Source: Parcubacteria group bacterium | GTDB lineage: Bacteria > Patescibacteriota > Minisyncoccia > UBA6257 > JACRHY01 | Assembly (NCBI GenBank): GCA_016215765.1 | Contig: JACRHY010000014.1 | Span: forward strand, 1 to 7,203 | Direction: 5' to 3' | DNA length: 7,203 bases | Shown: positions 1-5,313 of the stretch, piece after piece | How positions within the stretch are numbered: position 1 is the first letter of the stretch | Layout of the letters: every line of letters begins with the position of its first letter | The notes under the pieces: model-generated | What the model was told of the DNA's origin: nothing | Database searches by the model: none | What the model saw: only the letters and a program-made list of their open reading frames with translations | Position numbers and translations under genes: made by a program

Positions 1-144
1 GAGTTCAACCGCCAGCTTATGGATTGGTTACTTTGGTACAACACCCGCAGGCCACACTGGTCGATTGGCTTAATTTCTCCATTGAGGTATATTTGCAACA
101 AGTTAACGCCAGAAAAGTCTCATATGTGCTGGACGAGTACATAG
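1..144 (+). CDS. Transposase, IS481/IS3-like integrase core, C-terminal fragment (5' truncated by window edge)
   Basis: The first frame is open from base 1 to a TAG at 142-144 and gives 47 residues. It contains the motif WYNTRRPHWSIGLISPLRY at about residues 12-30. This is the typical C-terminal end of a DDE integrase-core (rve_3) transposase: a 'W-YN-RPH-SLG-SP' block after the last catalytic Glu. The protein would cut and join DNA ends of its own insertion sequence. The catalytic residues lie upstream of the window, so activity cannot be judged. The ending SHMCWTST is one I associate from memory with IS481-like elements of Parcubacteria. The final codons lie inside a palindrome, so the sequence there may be constrained by DNA or RNA structure as well as by protein. 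The family is secure at the level of DDE integrase-type transposase; IS481 rather than IS3 is probable only. Confidence 0.85.
   Translation, partial: EFNRQLMDWLLWYNTRRPHWSIGLISPLRYICNKLTPEKSHMCWTST
123..143 (+). repeat. Imperfect palindrome at the end of the transposase gene
   Basis: TATGTGCT (123-130) and AGTACATA (136-143) pair over 8 positions, with one G-T pair and a 5-nt loop (GGACG). The palindrome covers the last codons and part of the stop codon, and a T-rich run begins at 153. It may be part of the terminal structure of the element (a sub-terminal inverted repeat), or a hairpin that ends or protects the transposase mRNA. The left end of the element is outside the window, so a terminal inverted repeat cannot be confirmed. 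Confidence 0.45.
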
Positions 145-146
145 TG

Positions 147-175
147 TTGACGATTTTTTATTTTCCCTGTATTAT
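147..175 (+). promoter_or_regulatory. Sigma70-type promoter at the IS/typA junction
   Basis: TTGACG (147-152), a 17-bp spacer, and TATTAT (170-175) each match the consensus at 5 of 6 positions. The predicted start of transcription is near 182, about 38 nt before typA. The -35 box lies 3 bp after the transposase stop, so it is probably in the end of the insertion sequence, while the -10 box may lie in the flanking DNA. That would make a hybrid, IS-supplied promoter for typA, but the exact IS boundary is not visible. Confidence 0.6.
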
Positions 176-182
176 TCCGGAG

Positions 183-219
183 GCCTCTCGAGGCGTCTGG
201 GCTGTCGAGGGCTTTTTTT
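183..219 (+). terminator. Terminator-like hairpin with U-tract directly before typA
   Basis: GCC-CTCGA (183-191, with T186 bulged) pairs with TCGAGGGC (205-212), an 8-bp GC-rich stem with a 13-nt loop, followed by seven T residues (213-219) and then the typA ATG. This is the form of an intrinsic terminator. The 3' arm also contains GAGGG (207-211), which sits 8 nt before the ATG and is the only Shine-Dalgarno-like sequence available to typA. The hairpin could stop transposase transcripts, attenuate transcription from the 147-175 promoter, or hide the ribosome site. The sequence alone does not decide between these. Confidence 0.55.
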
Positions 220-2046
220 ATGGAAATCAGAAATATAGCCATCATCGCGCACGTTGACCACGGAAAGACCACCTTGACCGACGCGTTGTTGCGCCAAACC
301 GGCGCCGTCACGGAAGAGGGAGTTTCAATGGATTCCAACGCCCTTGAACAGGAACGCGGCATTACAATTTACGCCAAGAACGCGGCTGTTTTTTATCCTT
401 CGGCGGATTCCGGCCGCGCCGTAACGAAAATAAACATCGTTGACACGCCCGGGCATGCCGATTTCGGCTCCGAGGTGGAGCGTGTTTTGCGTTCAATAGA
501 TTCGGTGCTGTTGGTGGTGGACGCGCAAGAAGGCCCGATGCCGCAAACCCGCTTTGTTTTGAAAAAATCCCTTGAGCTCGGATTGAAGCCGATTGTGGTT
601 ATCAACAAAATAGACAAACCGGCCGCCGATCCGGCGCGTTGCGAAGAGCATGTTTTGGAGCTTTTTCTTGAACTTGGCGCGAGCGACGAACAGGCGAATT
701 TTCCGGTGGTGTACGCCATCGGCCGTTCCGGCATCGCCAAACGGCGACTTTCGGATGAATCAAGCGATCTTACGCCGCTTCTTGAGGTTATTCTCTCTCA
801 TGTGCCCCCCGCCTCCGCCGCGGCTTCGGAAAACGAATCCGTTTCTGCGGAGCGGGGTTCGCGTTTTCAGCCGTTTAATTTGGGATACGATAATTTTTTG
901 GGACGCCTCGCGGTGGGACGCGTTTACGACGGCGCCATCGCCGCGGGTCAGGTTGTTTTCGTCAAAAAACCGAACGGCGAAACGCGCTCCGGTAAAATAA
1001 CCAAGATTTTTACCTTCAACGGATTGCAAAAAATAGAAGTTGAAAGCGCGGACGCCGGCGATATCGCGCTCGTTGCCGGACTGCCGGACATTGACATCGG
1101 CGAAACGGTTGCCGCAAGCTCCGACGCCGAACCCCTGCCGGCAATCGCGGTTGACGAACCGACCATCGCCCTTAATTTTCTTGTTAACAATTCTCCCTTT
1201 GCCGGAAAGGAAGGGAAATACGTAACTTCCCGCCAACTGCGGGAACGGCTGGAACGTGAGCTGGAAATAAACGTCGGCTTGCGCGTGCAATTTTCGTCCG
1301 CGGATAGCTTTCGCGTCTTCGGGCGCGGCGAACTCCATATCGCCATTTTGCTTGAAAATATGCGCCGCGAAGGATACGAACTTCAGGTTTCCCAGCCGCA
1401 GGTGATTACCCGCGAAGAAAACGGCGTAAAACTTGAACCGTTTGAAGAGGTTATTATTGATACGCCGGGCGAATATCAGGGCGTCGTTATAGAGCGCCTC
1501 GGAACGCGGGGTTTTTTTCTGCGCGATATCCGTCTTTCCGACGCGACCGCGCGGCTTTCGTTTGAAGGACCGACTCGCGGCCTGTTGGGCTACCGCAATC
1601 AATTCGTCGTTGATACCAAAGGCGAGGGGATTATGTCGTCGCGCGTTTTGGGGTTCCGCCCCTTCGCCGGAGAAATTAAAAAACGCGCGATCGGCTCAAT
1701 GATTTCAATGGCTACCGGCAAAACGCTCGGTTACGCGCTTTGGAATCTGCAGGAGCGCGGAACGCTTTACATCGGCCCGGGAATTGAAGTGTACGAAGGC
1801 ATGGTAATCGGCAATACTTCCAAAGGTGAGGAGATGTCGGTTAATCCGACCAAAGGCAAGCAGCTCACCAATATGCGCGCGTCCGGCTCGGACGACGCGA
1901 TTGATTTGGTAACGCCGTACACGATTACCATTGAGCGGGGGCTTGAGGTTATGTCCGATAATGAATATTTGGAAATTACCCCCGAGAGCGTCCGTTTGCG
2001 CAAGCAATATCTGACCGAAAATGAACGCTCCAAGGCGCGGCGATAA
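220..2046 (+). CDS. typA: Ribosome-associated translational GTPase TypA/BipA
   Basis: The 608-residue product is full length for TypA (about 600-615). TypA is a cytoplasmic GTPase of the EF-G/LepA group that binds the 70S ribosome at the factor site and helps ribosome assembly and growth under stress. Visible motifs are G1 AHVDHGKT (10-17), switch I RGIT (46-49), G3 DTPGH (75-79) and G4 NKID (129-132). The EF-Tu-like beta-barrel follows at about 215-305, then the EF-G III-like and V-like domains (about 310-485), with NMRREGYEL (380-388) and RGLLGYR (453-459). The TypA-specific C-terminal domain contains TNMRASGSDDA (550-560) and the end LTENERSKARR. At the G5 position E. coli TypA reads YASALNG, but here YAIGRSG is found (165-171), so the usual SAL is replaced. 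Two short insertions, at about 60-68 and 200-214, are surface-loop-like. The ATG at 220 is chosen because the family begins MEIRNIAIIAHVDHGKT. It is preceded by a hairpin and U-tract rather than a normal leader. Confidence 0.97.
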   Translation: MEIRNIAIIAHVDHGKTTLTDALLRQTGAVTEEGVSMDSNALEQERGITIYAKNAAVFYPSADSGRAVTKINIVDTPGHADFGSEVERVLRSIDSVLLVVDAQEGPMPQTRFVLKKSLELGLKPIVVINKIDKPAADPARCEEHVLELFLELGASDEQANFPVVYAIGRSGIAKRRLSDESSDLTPLLEVILSHVPPASAAASENESVSAERGSRFQPFNLGYDNFLGRLAVGRVYDGAIAAGQVVFVKKPNGETRSGKITKIFTFNGLQKIEVESADAGDIALVAGLPDIDIGETVAASSDAEPLPAIAVDEPTIALNFLVNNSPFAGKEGKYVTSRQLRERLERELEINVGLRVQFSSADSFRVFGRGELHIAILLENMRREGYELQVSQPQVITREENGVKLEPFEEVIIDTPGEYQGVVIERLGTRGFFLRDIRLSDATARLSFEGPTRGLLGYRNQFVVDTKGEGIMSSRVLGFRPFAGEIKKRAIGSMISMATGKTLGYALWNLQERGTLYIGPGIEVYEGMVIGNTSKGEEMSVNPTKGKQLTNMRASGSDDAIDLVTPYTITIERGLEVMSDNEYLEITPESVRLRKQYLTENERSKARR

Positions 2047-2059
2047 GCGCCCCCTCTCT

Positions 2060-2087
2060 TTGTTTCTTCTAAAAAGGGTATTATACT
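2060..2087 (+). promoter_or_regulatory. Possible promoter after typA
   Basis: TTGTTT (2060-2065), a 16-bp spacer and TATACT (2082-2087) make a plausible sigma70 promoter in the 110-bp gap before the helicase. An ATG follows 7 nt after the -10 box (2095) and opens a ten-codon ORF, so the transcript could start at or next to that ATG. A second AT-rich inverted repeat, GTTTAT/ATAAAC (2113-2118 with 2126-2131), lies nearer the helicase and may be an operator or chance. The -35 box is weak. Confidence 0.4.
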
Positions 2088-2094
2088 TTGAATT

Positions 2095-2127
2095 ATGAAA
2101 CTAGCTTTCAGGGTTTATAGTAATTAA
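2095..2127 (+). other. Possible leader ORF of 10 codons
   Basis: ATG at 2095 reads MKLAFRVYSN and stops at TAA 2125-2127, 29 nt before the helicase start and in a different frame. It has no Shine-Dalgarno site, but it lies 7 nt after a TATACT box, the same arrangement as the leaderless-looking starts elsewhere in this window. It may be a leader peptide that couples translation to helicase expression. An ORF of this length arises easily by chance. Confidence 0.2.
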
Positions 2128-2156
2128 TAAACAGAACATAAAATATAGCGAGTAGA

Positions 2157-3434
2157 ATGAAAAATCAAACCAATGAATCTTTAATTTCCGGATTTTCCGA
2201 TCTGGGCATCGCCCCGGCGTTGCTTGAGGCGCTTTCGCGGCTTAAATATCTGACGCCCACCCCGATCCAGCGGCAGGCGATTCCGGCCGCCGTTCAGGGA
2301 AAAGACATCGTCGGCGTCGCGCAGACGGGAACCGGAAAAACGCTGGCTTTCGGAATTCCGATGATCCAGCGACTGGCTCAAGTAAAAGGCCGGGGACTCG
2401 TAGTTCTCCCGACGCGCGAACTGGCTCTCCAGGTTGATGAAGCATTGCGGCGCGTCGGCCACGGCTTCGGTCTCAAAACGGCGGTGCTCATCGGCGGTCT
2501 CGCGCCGGGTCCGCAAATACGCGCTCTTGCGAACAATCCCCACATTATCATCGCAACGCCGGGGCGACTCATTGATCACTTAAATCAGCGCACTGCCCGT
2601 CTTGACGCCGTCCGCATCGTCGTGCTTGACGAAGCCGACCGGATGCTTGATATGGGTTTCGCGCCGCAAATTCAGAAAATTTTCCAGGCCCTTCCGGCCA
2701 ATCGGCAGACGATGCTCTTCTCCGCGACGATGCCGCCCGAAATAATGAAAATGGCGGCCGCGCATATGAAACTGCCGATCAGGATAGAAATCGCCCCGGC
2801 CGGCACCACGGCGGAACGCGTAACGCAGGAAATTTTTGTCATTCATCGGGACGCCAAAAACCGGCTGCTGGACAAAATTCTTGAACAGCATCCCGTAACG
2901 ACGCTCGTTTTCACGCGGACGAAATACGGAGCGGCCCGGCTCGCGCGGACGGTTCGCGCCATGGGCCACAGCGCCGCCGAATTGCACTCTAATCGCTCGC
3001 TTTCCCAGCGCCGCGAAGCGCTTGACGGTTTTAAATCAGGAAAATATCGCGTGCTCGTCGCGACGGATATCGCCTCACGGGGCATTGACGTGGTCGGAAT
3101 CGGAATTGTCGTAAATTACGATCTGCCAACCAGTTCCGAGGATTACGTGCATCGCATCGGCCGCACGGCCCGCGCCGGCGCCGGCGGACGGGCGATTTCT
3201 TTCGTAATGCCGGAACAGCGGCATGAACTGCGCGATATTGAACGCCTGATCAGAAAAACACTCCCCGTTTCACAGCTTCCCGAGCTTCCGCCGGAACGCC
3301 GTCCCGTTGAAGCCGAAAGGGTTTTCTATCCCGAACATCGCCCCCGACGCCCCGCCCCGCCCCGGAGTCGTGTTAGCGGGCAGGGACAGCGGCCGCGCCA
3401 CCGTCGTTCATTTTCGCAACGCCGCGGTTTTTGA
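2157..3434 (+). CDS. rhlE: DEAD-box ATP-dependent RNA helicase, RhlE type
   Basis: The product is a 425-residue RNA helicase that unwinds short RNA duplexes with ATP, expected in ribosome assembly or mRNA turnover in the cytoplasm. All the family motifs are present: Q motif region GFSDLGIAPALLEAL (12-26) with PTPIQ (34-38), motif I AQTGTGKT (55-62), Ia PTRELALQ (85-92), Ib TPGR (134-137), II DEAD (158-161), III SAT (189-191), IV LVFTRT (250-255), V ATDIASRGID (302-311) and VI HRIGRTAR (332-339). HSNRSLSQR (277-285) and the overall length point to RhlE rather than DeaD/CsdA, which carries an extra RNA-binding domain. Residues from about 376 form a Pro/Arg-rich basic tail, typical of an unstructured RNA-binding extension. 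The ATG at 2157 places the Q motif at the usual distance from the start. No good ribosome site precedes it, but a weak TATAGC box ends 7 nt upstream. The gene looks more GC-rich than the ABC-F gene that follows. Confidence 0.95.
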   Translation: MKNQTNESLISGFSDLGIAPALLEALSRLKYLTPTPIQRQAIPAAVQGKDIVGVAQTGTGKTLAFGIPMIQRLAQVKGRGLVVLPTRELALQVDEALRRVGHGFGLKTAVLIGGLAPGPQIRALANNPHIIIATPGRLIDHLNQRTARLDAVRIVVLDEADRMLDMGFAPQIQKIFQALPANRQTMLFSATMPPEIMKMAAAHMKLPIRIEIAPAGTTAERVTQEIFVIHRDAKNRLLDKILEQHPVTTLVFTRTKYGAARLARTVRAMGHSAAELHSNRSLSQRREALDGFKSGKYRVLVATDIASRGIDVVGIGIVVNYDLPTSSEDYVHRIGRTARAGAGGRAISFVMPEQRHELRDIERLIRKTLPVSQLPELPPERRPVEAERVFYPEHRPRRPAPPRSRVSGQGQRPRHRRSFSQRRGF

Positions 3435-3495
3435 CGGCACGATAATTTCAATCGCTTATGCGCGTCGTTGTCATAGACGTTTCTTGTTATTTTTT

Positions 3496-3524
3496 TTGAC
3501 AAAACGCCTCAATATCTCTATACT
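3496..3524 (+). promoter_or_regulatory. Near-consensus sigma70 promoter in the 3435-3807 gap
   Basis: TTGACA (3496-3501, 6 of 6), a 17-bp spacer and TATACT (3519-3524, 5 of 6) form the best promoter in the window. Transcription should begin near 3531, after the helicase gene, and would run through the large inverted repeat into the ABC-F gene 276 nt further on. It can therefore drive either a long structured leader or a separate small RNA. The T-rich run (3490-3497) directly before the -35 box may act as an upstream element or as the U-tract of a weak terminator for the helicase transcript. Confidence 0.75.
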
Positions 3525-3562
3525 TTTTTCTTGTTATTGATTGAATTATAAAAATTTGTCGT

Positions 3563-3795
3563 AACAGCAAACGAAAAAAATTTTCTGAAACCTTAACGGA
3601 AGCGCAGGATTTGCTTCAGAAAATTGTTTTTCAGAAACAGAATATTTTTGCTCCAGCGGCAAAAATTTCTTCGCCCTCGGGCCGGCAATCCCGCTTCGCG
3701 GGAACCAAGCTTGCCAGCCCCGCGGGATGTTCTTCAAAACAATTTTCTGAAGCAAATCCGTGAGCGGGTTGAAGAAAATATTTTCGTTTGCTGTT
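3563..3795. repeat. 233-bp nested inverted repeat (candidate structured leader RNA or MITE-like element)
   Basis: Outer arms 3563-3577 and 3781-3795 are exact 15-bp complements (left arm AACAGCAAACGAAAA). After a 3/2-nt mismatch, TTTTC (3581-3585) pairs with GAAAA (3774-3778). Inner arms 3607-3630 and 3736-3759 are a perfect 24-bp inverted repeat, centred on TGCTTCAGAAAATTG. Inside are a side hairpin ATTTTTGC/GCAAAAAT (3644-3651 with 3659-3666), a stem GGGCCGGCAA/TTGCCAGCCC (3679-3688 with 3711-3720, one mismatch) and an apical hairpin TCCCGC-TTC-GCGGGA (3689-3703). The whole is transcribed if the 3496-3524 promoter is active and ends 12 nt before the ABC-F ATG. It has no convincing protein-coding content on either strand. 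It could be a cis-regulatory leader, a stand-alone small RNA, or a miniature inverted-repeat element; no clear target-site duplication was found. Confidence 0.85.
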
Positions 3796-3801
3796 TATAA
3801 T
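3796..3801 (+). promoter_or_regulatory. -10 box placed for a leaderless ABC-F transcript
   Basis: A perfect TATAAT lies immediately after the right outer arm of the inverted repeat and exactly 6 nt before the ATG at 3808, so a transcript from it would begin at or next to the start codon. The nearest -35-like sequence, TTGAAG (3769-3774), is 21 bp away, which is too far for a good promoter. The box is therefore a candidate only. It would give the ABC-F gene a second promoter independent of the long leader. Confidence 0.4.
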
Positions 3802-3807
3802 TTATTA

Positions 3808-5313
3808 ATGAAGAAAAAACAATCCAATCAGCGCGATTCTCAGCCAAGCAAAGCCGCGTTGACCGCGAATCACGGAAACGTTATTTTGCGGTTTGACAAT
3901 GTTTCTTTCGGCTACGGCATCAATCCTATTTTCAAGGAGGTGAATTTTGCCGTTCGTGAAGGAGCGAAGATCACGGTGATGGGCCAAAACGGCGCCGGTA
4001 AAAGCACTTTATTTGATCTGATAATGTCCGTTTACGCTCCCGAAGACGGCAATATTCATATTCAAAAAGGCTTGACTATTAGCCGGGCGATGCAGGTGAT
4101 GCCGCGAGAAAAACTCAATCTTTCAACAAGAGAATTTTTTCAGAGCGCTTTTGCGGAAAAAGTGTACGACATTGACCCGCGGATAAAGAAAATTTTGGAA
4201 GTTGTTCATTTAACCGCGCCGTTTGAGAAAAAAATCAATGAGTTTTCCGGCGGACAGCAAGCCAGATTGCTTTTGGCGTACGCGCTTATTCAGAAACCAG
4301 ATATTTTATTGCTTGACGAACCGACCAATAATTTGGACAAGCAGGGGATAGAGCACTTGACGAAATTTTTGATTGAATATGAAAAAACCTGCCTGGTTAT
4401 TTCGCACGACGCGAAATTTTTAAACGCTTTTACGCACGGCGTTTTATATATTGATTCTTACACGCGGAAAATAGAATACTACGTCGGTAATTATTTTGAC
4501 GTGGTTTCCGAGATAGCGGCGCGGATAGAGCGCGAGCGGATGAAAAACGTCCGTTTGGAACGGGATATTTCCAATCGCAAGGAACAAGCCAATTTTTTCG
4601 CCCAAAAAGGAGGCCATATGCGCGACGTTGCCCGAAAAATGAATGAAAAAATAAAAGAACTGGAGAGGCAATTGGTTGAGACCCGCAAAGAAGACAAGAC
4701 AATCCGCGATTTTGTTATTCCGGCGACGCTTTTTTCCGAACCGGTGATAGTTATCAATTCGTCTTCGGCGATGCGCGATCACAAGCCGATTGTTAAAAAA
4801 GTTGACATTGCTTTGAGCAAAAAAGAGCGGCTATTGATAAGCGGCCCCAACGGCGTCGGCAAAACTTATTTTTTAAAAAGCATGGCAAACGAAACCGCTA
4901 AGGGAGTTTCCATTCTTAAAGAAGCGACTGTCGGTTATTATCGCCAGGATTTTTCCGGCCTTGATATGAATGTTTCGGTTTATAAAGCGCTGTCCGACGT
5001 AATGGAAGGCGGTTCCGTTGAACAACTTCGCTCCGTGGCGGCGCAATTTTTGCTGACCGGCGATATTTTAAACAATAAAGTCGGATCGCTTTCCGAGGGA
5101 CAGAAGGGTTTGCTTTGCTTCGCGCAATTCGTTCTTCAACGGCCGGCGCTTTTAATTCTTGACGAGCCGACCAATCACATCAATTTTCGCCATCTGCCTG
5201 TCATCGCTCGGGCGCTCAATAAATACGAAGGCGCGATGATTTTGATTTCCCATATGAGCGAATTTGTTGACGAGGTTAAAATAACGCGGACTCTTGATCT
5301 TGGGGAGTTGTGA
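3808..5313 (+). CDS. ABC-F family ATPase with two ABC domains
   Basis: The 501-residue cytoplasmic protein has two ATP-binding cassettes joined by a charged, probably coiled-coil linker (about 234-299) and no membrane segments: the ABC-F layout, whose members bind the ribosomal E site, rescue stalled ribosomes or protect against antibiotics. Domain 1 has Walker A GQNGAGKS (59-66), signature FSGGQ (146-150), Walker B ILLLDEP (D170, E171) and H-loop His200. Domain 2 has Walker A GPNGVGKT (346-353), signature LSEGQ (428-432), Walker B LILDEP (D452, E453) and His482. The domain-2 signature has Glu for the usual second Gly, and its D-loop reads NHINF where NHLD is usual, so this site may be weaker. 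A GTG at 3760 would add 16 residues, but these lie within the inverted repeat and the family needs no such extension, so ATG 3808 is preferred. The subfamily (EttA, Uup or a resistance type) is not resolved. The 3' end overlaps obg by 38 bp in convergent orientation. Confidence 0.93.
   Translation: MKKKQSNQRDSQPSKAALTANHGNVILRFDNVSFGYGINPIFKEVNFAVREGAKITVMGQNGAGKSTLFDLIMSVYAPEDGNIHIQKGLTISRAMQVMPREKLNLSTREFFQSAFAEKVYDIDPRIKKILEVVHLTAPFEKKINEFSGGQQARLLLAYALIQKPDILLLDEPTNNLDKQGIEHLTKFLIEYEKTCLVISHDAKFLNAFTHGVLYIDSYTRKIEYYVGNYFDVVSEIAARIERERMKNVRLERDISNRKEQANFFAQKGGHMRDVARKMNEKIKELERQLVETRKEDKTIRDFVIPATLFSEPVIVINSSSAMRDHKPIVKKVDIALSKKERLLISGPNGVGKTYFLKSMANETAKGVSILKEATVGYYRQDFSGLDMNVSVYKALSDVMEGGSVEQLRSVAAQFLLTGDILNNKVGSLSEGQKGLLCFAQFVLQRPALLILDEPTNHINFRHLPVIARALNKYEGAMILISHMSEFVDEVKITRTLDLGEL

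Noticed and set aside
760..1602. Long minus-strand reading frame opposite typA (280 codons)
   Set aside because: It is antisense to conserved TypA sequence, shows no recognisable domain, and is explained by the GC-biased codon pattern of typA.
3463..3497. Terminator for the helicase gene (CGTC/GACG hairpin, then T8 at 3490-3497)
   Set aside because: The stem is only 4 bp and the T-run begins 10 nt after it, too far for a standard intrinsic terminator; the T-run more likely belongs to the promoter region.
3546..3755. Minus-strand reading frame of 69 codons across the inverted repeat
   Set aside because: Its translation simply follows the palindrome arms, has no ribosome site and no domain; the bases are better explained as structure.
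3760..3807. GTG start for the ABC-F gene adding 16 residues
   Set aside because: The added codons lie in the right arms of the inverted repeat and the -10 box, and the family does not need them; ATG 3808 is the simpler start.
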